Notes: generated by a model not told the origin, from the letters alone. 32,032 nt of DNA from Streptomyces boluensis (GCF_009908195.1 NZ_JAAAHS010000036.1:1-32032), one strand, 5' to 3'; numbered from the stretch's first letter, positions 1-7,278 are shown. Numbers and translations are program-made.

Positions 1-1
1 C

Positions 2-196
2 ACCCGCCCCGGCCTCCACGCGGACACCCCGCCCGCCCTGGTCCAGACACCGGAGGCCGTCGCCGCCACCGTCGTCACCGCCCTGCGCGAACGCCGCCGC
101 CCCACCGTCGTCTCCGGCCGGGCGAACACCCTCTTCGCCGCAGCCGCCCGCCTCCTCCCACGCGGGACGACCCTCCGCCTCCTCGCCGACGACTGA
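2..196 (+). CDS. C-terminal end of a short-chain dehydrogenase/reductase (partial)
   Basis: The reading frame is open from the window edge to a TGA at 194-196 and gives 64 residues. The stretch TPEAVAATVVTALRERRRPT followed by a GRANTLFAAAARLLPRG-like tail resembles the C-terminal helix and tail of classical SDR oxidoreductases, in which a proline/glycine loop is followed by TPEEVA and a basic segment. The Rossmann fold and catalytic Tyr-Lys would lie upstream, outside the window, so substrate and cofactor cannot be judged. The gene points toward the arsenic island, and the 99 bases after its stop hold no obvious gene. Assignment rests only on this tail pattern. Confidence 0.5.
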   Translation, partial: TRPGLHADTPPALVQTPEAVAATVVTALRERRRPTVVSGRANTLFAAAARLLPRGTTLRLLADD

Positions 197-295
197 GGGC
201 AGGCGACGACGACGAGTTGGGCGCGGCCGGGACAACAAACAAATCTGCACCAGCAGCCCTGCCGCGTCAGACCGAGCACCCTCGAAGACCGCTGG

Positions 296-730
296 TCACG
301 CCTGGTTCTGGGAGTCGATGTCGGCGATGAGGCCCTCGATACGGGTACGGATCTGGTCGCGGATGGGGCGCACCGACTCGATGCCCTTGCCCGCCGGGTC
401 CTCCAGGGCCCAGTCCAGGTAGTGCTTGCCGGGGAAGACCGGGCAGGCGTCGCCGCAGCCCATGGTGATGACGTAGTCCGATGCCTGGACGGCCTCGGTG
501 GTCAGCACTTTGGGCTTGGCGGACGAGATGTCGACGCCGAATTCCTTCATGGCCTCGACGGCGGCCGGGTTGACCTGGTCGCCGGGGACCGATCCTGCGG
601 AGCGGACCTCGATGCGGTCGCCCGCGAGGTGGGAGAGGAAACCGGCGGCCATCTGCGAGCGGCCCGCGTTGTGGACGCAGACGAAGAGGACGGAGGCCAG
701 AGGGGTGGAGGCCAGGGGGGTGGAGGACAT
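296..730 (-). CDS. arsC: Arsenate reductase, low-molecular-weight phosphatase type
   Basis: The 144-residue cytoplasmic protein should reduce arsenate to arsenite. It has the P-loop CVHNAGRS (Cys18-x5-Arg24), further cysteines at 92 and 96 in MGCGDACPVFPG, and the aspartate segment LDWALEDPAG (from residue 105), all typical of LMW-PTP-type ArsC. In actinomycetes such enzymes are coupled to thioredoxin or mycothiol; which one applies here cannot be read from the sequence. The start at 730 follows GAAAGGG at good spacing. The N-terminus contains a duplicated STPLA unit (MSSTPLASTPLAS) encoded by a short DNA tandem repeat just inside the start, which suggests slippage. It is transcribed divergently from arsR1-acr3, and its arsenite product would be the substrate of the Acr3 pump. 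Confidence 0.93.
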   Translation of the reverse strand: MSSTPLASTPLASVLFVCVHNAGRSQMAAGFLSHLAGDRIEVRSAGSVPGDQVNPAAVEAMKEFGVDISSAKPKVLTTEAVQASDYVITMGCGDACPVFPGKHYLDWALEDPAGKGIESVRPIRDQIRTRIEGLIADIDSQNQA

Positions 731-811
731 GGGAACCCTTTCGACGGGCCCTGGGCCCTATAGATCAGGCCGCACTGGTATCAGCCGTGAGTGATGTGAC
801 AGTATCAGCCC
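731..811. promoter_or_regulatory. Divergent arsC/arsR1 control region with repeated TATCAGCC
   Basis: This 81-bp gap separates the start codons of arsC (minus) and arsR1 (plus). The octamer TATCAGCC occurs twice in direct orientation, at 779-786 and 803-810, starts 24 bp apart, and the second copy abuts the arsR1 ATG. A GGGCCCTGGGCCC palindrome lies near 756. The octamers are plausible ArsR1 half-sites. No Shine-Dalgarno precedes the arsR1 ATG, so its mRNA may be leaderless. Confidence 0.4.
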
Positions 812-1120
812 ATGATGACGTCAGTCGACGCTGACCTGATCCGGGTCCTGGCCGACCCGCTCAGGCTGCAGATCGTGACCCTGCTCGCCCGCGAGACGCT
901 GTGCACCACCCACCTCGTGGAGGAGACCGGTGCCAGGCAGACCAACCTCTCCAACCACCTGAGAGTGCTGCGCGAAGCCGGGTTCGTGGACACGGAGCCG
1001 TGTGGCCGGTTCACGTACTACAAGCTCCGGCCCGACGTCGTCGCCCAACTTGCGGGCCAGTTCGCCGAGTTGGCCGAGAGCGCCCGTACCGCAGCCGACA
1101 ACAAGAGGGCCTGTCCGTGA
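812..1120 (+). CDS. arsR1: ArsR/SmtB-family arsenic-responsive repressor
   Basis: This is a 102-residue winged-helix repressor of the ArsR family, expected to leave its operator when arsenite or antimonite binds. The recognition helix and wing are visible (ARQTNLSNHLRVLREAG, then GRFTYYKL). It lacks the classical CVCD motif. Its cysteines are Cys31 (ETLCTTHL), Cys64 (EPCGRF) and Cys101 near the C-terminus, so the metalloid site probably uses a different cysteine set, as in several actinobacterial ArsR variants. ATG 812 is taken as the start, with ATG 815 as an alternative. The TGA overlaps the GTG of acr3 by four bases (GTGA), indicating translational coupling. Confidence 0.9.
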   Translation: MMTSVDADLIRVLADPLRLQIVTLLARETLCTTHLVEETGARQTNLSNHLRVLREAGFVDTEPCGRFTYYKLRPDVVAQLAGQFAELAESARTAADNKRACP

Positions 1121-2205
1121 CCCGCACCGAAGCACCCGCCCCCACGACGGCCGAGGATTCCTCGGTCGTCGCGAAGCTGTCGACGCTCGACCGCTTCCTC
1201 GCCGTCTGGATCCTGCTCGCCATGGCCATCGGCCTCGGCCTCGGGCGCGTGATCCCCGGCATGGACGACGCGCTCGCCAAGGTGGAGATCGGCGGCATCT
1301 CCCTGCCGATCGCGCTCGGCCTGCTCGTGATGATGTACCCGGTGCTCGCCAAGGTCCGCTACGACCGGCTCGACGCCGTCACCGGCGACCGCAAGCTGAT
1401 GGTGTCGTCCCTGGTGATCAACTGGGTCCTCGGCCCGGCCGTGATGTTCGCCCTGGCCTGGATCTTCCTGCCGGACCTGCCCGAGTACCGCACGGGCTTG
1501 ATCATCGTCGGCCTGGCCCGCTGCATCGCCATGGTGATCATCTGGAACGACCTGGCCTGCGGCGACCGCGAAGCCGCGGCCGTTCTGGTGGCCCTCAACT
1601 CGGTCTTCCAGGTCATCGCGTTCGGCCTGCTCGGCTGGTTCTACCTCGACCTGCTGCCTGGCTGGCTGGGCCTGGGCAGCGGCGAGCAGCTCGACATCTC
1701 GATGTGGCAGATCGCGCTCAACGTCGTCATCTTCCTCGGCGTCCCGCTCCTCGCCGGCTTCCTGACCCGCCGTATCGGAGAGAAGAAGCTCGGCCGCGAG
1801 CGTTACGAGTCCAACTTCCTCCCGAAGATCGGCCCTTGGGCCCTGTACGGCCTGCTGTTCACGATCGTCATCCTCTTCGCCCTGCAGGGAAAGACGATCA
1901 CCTCGCAGCCCCTCGACGTGGCCCGCATCGCCCTGCCGCTGCTCGTGTACTTCGCCGTCATGTTCTTCGGCACGTTCCTGCTGGGCAAGGTCATCGGCCT
2001 CTCGTACGAGCGCACCACGACGCTCGCGTTCACGGCGGCCGGCAACAACTTCGAGCTGGCCATCGCCGTGGCCATCGCGACGTTCGGCGTCACGTCCGGC
2101 CAGGCCCTGTCCGGTGTCGTCGGCCCGCTGATCGAGGTGCCGGTCCTGGTCGCCCTCGTGTACGTGGCGCTGGCCTGGCGAAAGAAGTTCGCGACGGCCG
2201 CGTGA
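1117..2205 (+). CDS. acr3: ACR3-family arsenite efflux permease
   Basis: This 362-residue inner-membrane protein with about ten hydrophobic segments is predicted to export arsenite. The ACR3 signature GLARCIAMVIIWNDLACGD (residues 132-150) contains the conserved cysteine, here Cys136, plus Cys148, and NNFELAIAVAIATFG carries the conserved acidic residue of the substrate path. The GTG start at 1117 overlaps the arsR1 stop, so repressor and pump form an operon. A long frame open upstream in the same phase is not coding before this point. Streptomyces literature often calls this gene arsB, although it is not related to the ArsB antiporter. The stop overlaps a truncated flavoprotein frame. Confidence 0.95.
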   Translation: MTRTEAPAPTTAEDSSVVAKLSTLDRFLAVWILLAMAIGLGLGRVIPGMDDALAKVEIGGISLPIALGLLVMMYPVLAKVRYDRLDAVTGDRKLMVSSLVINWVLGPAVMFALAWIFLPDLPEYRTGLIIVGLARCIAMVIIWNDLACGDREAAAVLVALNSVFQVIAFGLLGWFYLDLLPGWLGLGSGEQLDISMWQIALNVVIFLGVPLLAGFLTRRIGEKKLGRERYESNFLPKIGPWALYGLLFTIVILFALQGKTITSQPLDVARIALPLLVYFAVMFFGTFLLGKVIGLSYERTTTLAFTAAGNNFELAIAVAIATFGVTSGQALSGVVGPLIEVPVLVALVYVALAWRKKFATAA

Positions 2206-2348
2206 CCGTGCGGCGCACCGATGTGGTGATCGTGGGCGACGGCCAGGCAGGTCTGGCCGCCGCCCAGCACCCCTCCAACTCCGCGGTGCGCGCGGGCACA
2301 TCCCCACCTGGTCACGGGGGCGGGAGGGCGATCAGGGATTTGAGATAG
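2202..2348 (+). pseudogene. 5' remnant of a flavin monooxygenase/reductase gene
   Basis: A GTG at 2202 overlaps the acr3 stop and starts a frame with a dinucleotide-binding motif (TDVVIVGDGQAGLAAAQHP). About 30 residues in, the similarity breaks and the frame runs into the 3' end of the convergent dioxygenase-like gene. The GTGA coupling shows that a flavoprotein gene once followed acr3 in the operon, as in Streptomyces ars clusters with arsO or arsT. Only the FAD-binding start survives. Confidence 0.6.
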
Positions 2349-2905
2349 GCCAGGCCGTCCGTCCCGTCCGTTCCCGGACTGTCGCCGATCATCCGCTCGA
2401 CCAGAAGCAGATGCCGAACTCTCCATCTGGTCACCGCGGCCCGCAACGCCGCCAGCGCCTCACGGAGTTCACGTGACACGGCAGCATCCGGCGGGCGCAC
2501 CGCGCAGTGCGGCATCTCGATCCGGCTGAACAACGCGGCAAACTGATGCGATTGCCCACCGCTGGCGTCCTCAAGCAGCGGGCGAAAGTTGGCGAAGCTC
2601 TCCGCGTCCAGATGGTCCAGAAGCGCCAGATGCTCGTCCAGCAGGGCAAGGATCGCTCCGACCCGTTGGACGACGCAGATCGTTGCACCGTCATCACCGC
2701 TGCACGCCGCGTGGTTCAGCTCCACCATGGCCTGGCTTGCCAGCACCTCGGCGGACTGGTGGACCGCGATGAAGAACCGCTCGTCAGTCCACTGCGCCGA
2801 GCCCGTGTCGCCCGTACGCGGCTGCTGAAGACTCAGCAGTTCAGACAGGCGCAGATAACGGGCGTAGGAGGTGTGATGCGCATCCGGTGAGCTCACCTGC
2901 TCCAT
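2312..2905 (-). CDS. Tryptophan 2,3-dioxygenase-like heme protein
   Basis: The 197-residue protein resembles tryptophan 2,3-dioxygenase throughout. It has YLRLSELLSLQQP near the N-terminus, DERFFIAVHQSAEVL with the histidine that matches the substrate-side His of TDO, and LLEDASGGQSHQF matching the ASGFQS segment. WRVRHLLLVERMIG contains the expected proximal heme-ligand His, and GTDGTDGLAYLKSL matches the substrate-loop GTGGSxG region. It is shorter than standard bacterial TDOs (about 260-290 residues), so substrate and activity are uncertain. ATG 2905 gives the usual TDO-like beginning; the frame extends to 2986 without a convincing ribosome-binding site. It lies between ars genes and may be a passenger. 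Tryptophan is an inferred substrate only. Confidence 0.65.
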   Translation of the reverse strand: MEQVSSPDAHHTSYARYLRLSELLSLQQPRTGDTGSAQWTDERFFIAVHQSAEVLASQAMVELNHAACSGDDGATICVVQRVGAILALLDEHLALLDHLDAESFANFRPLLEDASGGQSHQFAALFSRIEMPHCAVRPPDAAVSRELREALAALRAAVTRWRVRHLLLVERMIGDSPGTDGTDGLAYLKSLIALPPP

Positions 2906-3041
2906 GATCGGCCCCACGCCACGCCCGCACCACCTGACACATGGCACCACCAGGGCTGCGGCCTGGACCGACTCCGGCGCGACCATCCAACCCGGTGAAC
3001 GGTTCCGGTCCCCGCACTAGCGGGGCCGCACCACGCGGAGC

Positions 3042-3410
3042 TCAGGGGGAGGCGAGCAACCGTCCCATCGACGCCAGCACAGACGGCTCGACGCGGTAGT
3101 ACACCCAGGTCCCGCGCCGCTCGGAGGTCAGCAGACCGGCCTCTTTGAGCTTCTTCAGGTGGTGCGAGACCGTCGGCTGGGAGACACCGACATCGGAGAT
3201 GTCGCACACGCAGGCCTCGCCGCCCTCGTGCGAGGCGACCAGCGAGAACAGCCTCAGCCGCACCGGATCGCCCAGCGCCTTGAACATCCGCGCCGTGCGC
3301 TCGGCCTCTTCGGCGGTGAACGGCCTCTCGGTGAGCGGCGGGCAGCAGGGCGCCACCGACTCCGGCCCCGACTCCGGTTCCAGCAGTGGCAACACCTTGA
3401 TGTTCGACAT
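3042..3410 (-). CDS. arsR2: ArsR-family repressor with CVCD metalloid-binding motif
   Basis: This 122-residue ArsR/SmtB protein has the classical ACVCDISD motif in the helix before the recognition helix (VSQPTVSHHLKKLKEAGLL), then a wing GTWVYYRV. A CC pair near residue 22 may add ligands. This is the usual As(III)-sensing type of Streptomyces. The start is placed at MSNIKVLP (3410); an upstream in-frame ATG at 3428 would put six extra residues inside the operator. It is divergent from arsO, with a flavoprotein relic in between. A perfect 8-bp inverted repeat overlaps its start, so it is probably autoregulated. Confidence 0.92.
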   Translation of the reverse strand: MSNIKVLPLLEPESGPESVAPCCPPLTERPFTAEEAERTARMFKALGDPVRLRLFSLVASHEGGEACVCDISDVGVSQPTVSHHLKKLKEAGLLTSERRGTWVYYRVEPSVLASMGRLLASP

Positions 3411-3434
3411 ACGTCTATGTTGACACATGTCGAA
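3403..3434. promoter_or_regulatory. Putative ArsR2 operator at arsR2
   Basis: This 32-bp site begins TTCGACAT and ends ATGTCGAA (perfect 8-bp arms), with CTATGTTGAC in the middle. A second 32-bp site of the same layout lies at 3687-3718 before arsO. It overlaps the arsR2 start codon, as expected of an autorepression site. Confidence 0.65.
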
Positions 3435-3463
3435 TCAGGGGGCGAGGGGCTGCGCTCACGGCT

Positions 3464-3670
3464 TCAGAGGCCGGAGGCGGCCGGAGCCTCGCGGACGTGG
3501 GCGACCAGCGCATCTGTCACGTACTCGGCATCACGCGCCACCCGCCATGAGCCGACCGCCTGGCCGGACGCCTCCAGGACGACCGGCGCCAGACCCCGCC
3601 CGCGCAGAACGTGCGCGGCGGCAAGCCCGGACTGACCGCCCCCGATGACCGCGACATCGACGTACTCCAT
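3464..3670 (-). pseudogene. Flavin monooxygenase relic with an internal deletion
   Basis: The 68-codon frame starts MEYVDVAVIGGGQSGLAAAH, a normal FAD-binding start for an ArsO-like monooxygenase. It continues to QAVGSWR at residues 41-47, then jumps directly to DAEYVTDALVAHVREA, which resembles the extreme C-terminus of the family. About 300 residues of the family are missing, yet the frame is kept. An in-frame internal deletion of a full gene explains this best. It points toward arsR2 and away from the intact arsO. Confidence 0.65.
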
Positions 3671-3686
3671 GATCCACCCCCCTTGA

Positions 3687-3718
3687 TTCGATGGACGCCT
3701 ATGTTGACGCTCATCGAA
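3687..3718. promoter_or_regulatory. Putative ArsR operator upstream of arsO
   Basis: This 32-bp site begins TTCGATG and ends CATCGAA, with CTATGTTGAC at the same internal position as in the site at 3403-3434. The two sites share outer arms TTCGA/TCGAA at identical spacing. It lies between the divergent flavoprotein relic (start 3670) and arsO and is a likely target of the same repressor. Confidence 0.65.
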
Positions 3719-3756
3719 ACAGGTGTGATGCTGGCAGCACGAGCCATCGACGGATG

Positions 3757-3861
3757 TCGAAACAGGGACGGTCGAAACAGAGACGGTCGAAACCGAGGCC
3801 GCCGAAACAGCGACCGTCGAAACCGAGACGGCCGAAACAGCGACCGTCGAAACAGAGATCA
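3757..3861 (+). repeat. Seven 15-bp tandem repeats before arsO
   Basis: Units start at 3757, 3772, 3787, 3802, 3817, 3832 and 3847. The consensus is (T/C)CGAAAC(A/C)G(A/G/C)GACGG, and the first six positions are nearly invariant. The unit begins with the same TCGAAAC that ends the operator at 3687-3718. The array stops one base before the GAGGAG ribosome-binding site of arsO. In one plus frame (3691-3876) it would encode a five-residue Ser/Pro-Lys-Gln/Pro-Arg repeat, but that frame lacks a ribosome-binding site. Confidence 0.9.
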
Positions 3862-3872
3862 GAGGAGTCGCC

Positions 3873-5309
3873 GTGACTGCGCCGGTCAACCACGTGCCCA
3901 CCACCCCCGAACTCCCCGTCGTGATCGTCGGAGCAGGCCCGATCGGCCTTGCCGCCGCCGCCCACCTGGTCGAGCGTGGCCTGGAGCCGCTGGTCCTGGA
4001 GGGCGGCTCGTCCGCCGGAGCGGCCGTACGCGAGTGGTCGCACGTACGGCTTTTCTCCCCCTGGGCCGAGGTCACCGACGAGGCCGCCGAGAAGCTGCTC
4101 GCCCCCACCGGCTGGACCCGCCCCGACGGGGCCGCCTACCCGACCGGCGGCGACTGGGCGGAGCAGTACCTCCAGCCCCTCGCGGACGTGCTCGGCGACC
4201 ACGACCGCGACCGCGTCCGCTTCGGCACCACCGTCACCGGCGTCTCCCGCGCCGGACGCGACCGCGTCGTCGACACCGACCGCGAGGACCAGCCCTTCGT
4301 CGTCCACATCCGCACCGCCGACGGCCACGAGGAGCGCCTCCACGCCCGCGCGGTGATCGACGCGTCCGGCACCTGGACCACTCCGAGCCCCGCCGGCGCG
4401 AGCGGACTGCCCGCACTCGGCGAGCGTGCTGCCGCGGACCGCATCACCTACCGCGTCCCCGACCTCAACGACCCGTCCGTACGGGCCCGTTACGCGGGCA
4501 AGCGCACCGCCGTCGTCGGATCCGGCGCCTCCGCGTTCACCGCCCTCGCCTACCTGGCCGACCTCGCGAAGTCCGACGACGGCACCGGCACGAAGGCCGT
4601 ATGGGTGCTGCGTCGCGGCATCTCCGGCTCCACCTTCGGCGGCGGCGAGGCCGACCAGCTGCCTGCCCGTGGCGCACTCGGTCTCGCCGCGAAGGCCGCG
4701 GTGGATCAGGGCCACGCCGAGGCCGTCACCGGCTTCCGCACCGACGCCGTCGAACGCGCCGACGACGGACGCCTGGTCCTGGTGGGCGAGGACGGACAGC
4801 GCCTCGAACCGGTCGACGAGGTCATCGTCCTGACCGGCTTCCGCCCCGACCTGAGCTTCCTGTCCGAGCTCCGCCTCGACCTCGACGTACGCCTCCAGGC
4901 CCCCGTCGAACTCGCCCCGCTCATCGACCCCAACCAGCACTCCTGCGGCACCGTCTACCCGCACGGCCACCGCGAGCTGTCCCACCCCGAGCAGGGCGTC
5001 TACCTGGTCGGCGTGAAGTCCTACGGCCGCGCCCCGACCTTCCTCGCCCTGACCGGATACGAGCAGGTCCGCTCCGTGGTCGCCGCACTCGCCGGTGACC
5101 TCGACTCGGCCGACCGCGTCGAGCTCACCCTGCCCGAGACCGGTGTGTGCAAGGGCGGCGGACTCCTCACCACCCCCGAGACCGAAGCCGATACCGAAGC
5201 CGATGCCGAGGGCTGTTGCGCACCGGAACCCACTCTCGTCGAGATCGGAACTCCGGCGGCGACCGCGTCCACCGGCGACACCACGCCCACTGGAGGCTGC
5301 TGCGGCTGA
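3873..5309 (+). CDS. arsO: ArsO-like flavin-dependent monooxygenase with cysteine-rich tail
   Basis: The 478-residue flavoprotein has an FAD-binding motif VVIVGAGPIGLAAAAHL near residue 16 and a second, NAD(P)H-type motif TAVVGSGASAFTALAYL near residue 212. VIVLTGFRPD near residue 310 and the whole length fit the flavin-containing monooxygenase/ArsO family found in Streptomyces arsenic clusters. Its reaction is not settled; oxidation or trapping of arsenite has been proposed for relatives. The C-terminus is unusual: GVCKGGG, then an acidic ETEADTEADAEG stretch, GCCAPEP, and a final GGCCG, giving paired cysteines suited to As(III) or metal binding. GTG 3873 follows GAGGAG five bases upstream. 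The stop overlaps the ATG of the MFS gene (TGATG). Confidence 0.85.
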   Translation: MTAPVNHVPTTPELPVVIVGAGPIGLAAAAHLVERGLEPLVLEGGSSAGAAVREWSHVRLFSPWAEVTDEAAEKLLAPTGWTRPDGAAYPTGGDWAEQYLQPLADVLGDHDRDRVRFGTTVTGVSRAGRDRVVDTDREDQPFVVHIRTADGHEERLHARAVIDASGTWTTPSPAGASGLPALGERAAADRITYRVPDLNDPSVRARYAGKRTAVVGSGASAFTALAYLADLAKSDDGTGTKAVWVLRRGISGSTFGGGEADQLPARGALGLAAKAAVDQGHAEAVTGFRTDAVERADDGRLVLVGEDGQRLEPVDEVIVLTGFRPDLSFLSELRLDLDVRLQAPVELAPLIDPNQHSCGTVYPHGHRELSHPEQGVYLVGVKSYGRAPTFLALTGYEQVRSVVAALAGDLDSADRVELTLPETGVCKGGGLLTTPETEADTEADAEGCCAPEPTLVEIGTPAATASTGDTTPTGGCCG

Positions 5310-6114
5310 TGACCGGCGTCGAAACCCGCCCCGGCGGGGCCGCGACCGGCACCGCGTACCGGTCGCGGCCGTGCGCGGCGCTGCCCGCCCTGTGTCTGAC
5401 GCAGATCACCGGCTGGGGCATCGTCTACTACGCGTTCCCGGTCCTGAACCCGCAGATCACCGTCGACACCGGCTGGCCGGCGACCGCGACGACGGCCGCG
5501 TTCTCCGCCGCGCTCCTCGTCTCCGCCATCACCGGCATCCGCGTCGGCCGCATCCTCGACCACCGCGGCCCGCGCACCGTCATGACCACGGGTTCGGTCA
5601 TCGGCACAGCGAGCTCGGTCGTCGTGGCCACCGCCCCCAACCTCCCTGCCTTCGTTGCGGGTTGGCTGCTCGCAGGGCTCGCCATGGCGTCGATCCTCTA
5701 TCACCCGGCCTTCGCCGCGCTCACGCGCTGGTGGGCCCCGACCACGTACGCGCCCTCACGATCGTCACCCTCGCCGGCGGCCTGGCCTCAACCGTCTTCG
5801 CCCCGCTGACCGCCGTGCTCGCCAACCACCTCTCCTGGCGAGCCACCTATCTCGTACTCGCCGCGATCCTCGCCGCCGTCACGATCCCGGCCCACGCCCT
5901 CGCACTGAAAGCCCCCTGGCGGAAAGCCCAGCCTGCGCGCGCCGAGACCGGACACAGCGCTCAACAGGTCGCCCACAGCCGCCCGTTCCTACTCCTCGCG
6001 GTCGCCCTCACGCTCTCCGCGCTGGCCGGAACGGTCGCACTGGGCACTGCGCGGGCGGGACACATAGATGCAGCCCCGACGCGCCCTGCCCGCAGGGCAG
6101 TTGGCGCACCTTGA
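5309..6114 (+). pseudogene. MFS transporter, frameshifted and truncated
   Basis: ATG 5309 overlaps the arsO stop and opens an MFS frame (ITGWGIVYYAFPVLNPQI, then a GxxxDxxGPR-like loop GRILDHRGPR). Near 5740, after FAALTRWW, the frame shifts. The continuation HVRALTIVTLAGGLASTVF is in the next frame, so loss of one G in the run at about 5735-5745 explains it. Similarity then continues through helices 5-7 to about 6030 (LLLAVALTLSALAG), where it stops; the rest reads into unrelated sequence next to a transposase fragment. The ancestor was probably a 12-helix exporter coupled to arsO. Both lesions should abolish function, unless the frameshift is a sequencing error. Confidence 0.8.
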
Positions 6115-6138
6115 GGAAGCAGCGGAACCCTCAACTGC

Positions 6139-6300
6139 CGGCAGGTGAGCCCACTGCAATCCGGTCTGGAACTTGAAGGCCATCGCATCGATTACCTGCC
6201 GGTGGCCCCGCCACCAGCTACCCCGCTTCGGCGTCTGAGCCGTGCACAACGGCTCGATCCGGCCCACTGCGCGTCAGTCGACGACACACCCGGACCAACG
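6139..6300 (-). pseudogene. IS5-family transposase fragment
   Basis: On the minus strand the segment reads RIEPL, then KRGSWWRGHRQVIDAMAF and KFQTGLQWAHLP, the N-terminal domain of IS5-family transposases. A preceding TDAQWA block lies in another frame, so there is also a frameshift near 6265. The similarity ends abruptly at about 6138, next to the point where the MFS gene is cut. No DDE domain is present. Confidence 0.75.
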
Positions 6301-6330
6301 GCTGGCTGATCCAAACGAAACCGCCTGGCC

Positions 6331-6364
6331 AGTGCTGCCCCGCAGAAGTTCGTGGAGCGGTGTT
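6331..6364 (+). repeat. 34-bp direct repeat, left copy
   Basis: The sequence starts AGTGCTGCCCCGCAGAAG and ends GGTGTT. It matches 7194-7227 in the same orientation at 31 of 34 positions. The two copies bracket the orphan membrane-protein gene at 6486-7181. Confidence 0.8.
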
Positions 6365-6485
6365 CCAGCATGGCCGGGGATTCAGCGCGGTTCCGTCGGT
6401 CGTCGACGGGTCGGGGTCTTCGAGGGTGACGAGGGTGACGAGGGAGAAGAGGGCGTGAGCGGCCGTGGCGGGCCGGAAGGGGTGA

Positions 6486-7181
6486 TCAGCTGCTGACCGT
6501 GCGCAGAAAGTGATCGGCGTCTTCCGGCTCGCCGAGTCGGCCCACTTCCAGCCAGGAACCGTCGGTAAAGCAAATCCGGAAGGTGGCGTACCCGCGCGGC
6601 TGGCCCGCCTCGCCCTCGATCCTCGCTTGGTCGAGGGTGAACTCCGTGACGGCCTGGAAGTCGTCGGCCTTGGTCGGCGACAGTCGGCGGCGAGGGGACG
6701 CGGCCACGCAGATGCGGTCGCGGGCCAGCATGACCAGGCGCTTGGGGTTGGGCGAGTGGCCGTACCAGCGCAGCAGCAGTTGGCCCGCGGTCAGGTTCCA
6801 GTCCCCGTCGAAGACGCCGTTGGCCGGATCCTGCTCGCGATCGCTCTCAGGGGAGCGGCCTCGGCCGGAGTGCTGTGTGTCGGGTGAAGTCGTCTGTGGC
6901 TGTCCGGTCTGGTGGCTACGGCTCCGTCCCGACCACAGCGGTTGGTCCAGTTTGCGGCCGAGCAGGTCGATCAAGATCATCGGCACGACCACGAAGAAGA
7001 ACACCACGGCCCCGGCGTACAACAACCAATGGTGGCGCGATTTCAGGCGTCCTTTGCCCGCGGCACGGTGAACGTCCTTGGGCGGCGCGGGGATGGGCCT
7101 GTGGATCTCACACCAGACCAAGGCCACGGGTTCCTCGCCCAGGATCTTCCGCGCCCGCCGCTGCACCCTGCGCTTCGCCAT
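6486..7181 (-). CDS. Hypothetical single-pass membrane protein
   Basis: The start is placed at MAKRRVQRRARKILGEEP (7181), giving 231 residues. The open frame extends upstream to 7397, but that part overlaps the IS630 relic. The protein has a basic N-terminal region of about 55 residues, one hydrophobic segment (LLYAGAVVFFFVVVPMILI), then a hydrophilic Ser/Gln-rich linker. A C-terminal domain contains LLLRWYGHSPNPKRLVMLARDRI and a final TDGSWLEVGRLGEPEDADHF stretch, which may be a PH-like beta domain. I do not recognise a named family. It stands alone between two transposase relics and is bracketed by the 34-bp direct repeat. Confidence 0.6.
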   Translation of the reverse strand: MAKRRVQRRARKILGEEPVALVWCEIHRPIPAPPKDVHRAAGKGRLKSRHHWLLYAGAVVFFFVVVPMILIDLLGRKLDQPLWSGRSRSHQTGQPQTTSPDTQHSGRGRSPESDREQDPANGVFDGDWNLTAGQLLLRWYGHSPNPKRLVMLARDRICVAASPRRRLSPTKADDFQAVTEFTLDQARIEGEAGQPRGYATFRICFTDGSWLEVGRLGEPEDADHFLRTVSS

Positions 7182-7193
7182 GCCGAAGATCCT

Positions 7194-7227
7194 AGTGCTG
7201 CCCCGCAGAAGCTCCTGGAGAGGTGTT
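7194..7227 (+). repeat. 34-bp direct repeat, right copy
   Basis: This copy matches 6331-6364 with three mismatches. It lies just upstream of the start of the minus-strand membrane-protein gene and just before the IS630-like relic. Confidence 0.8.
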
Positions 7228-7278
7228 GATTCAGAGGCTGGGGCCTGGGCCCGGACGGGGTGTAAGGACGCGGCCCGC

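Noticed and set aside
3691..3876. A 61-codon plus-strand frame through the 15-bp repeats, ending in a GTGA overlap with arsO
   Set aside because: Its ATG lies inside the operator and has no ribosome-binding site. The Lys/Arg/Pro repeat is what any 15-bp tandem array would give in an open frame.
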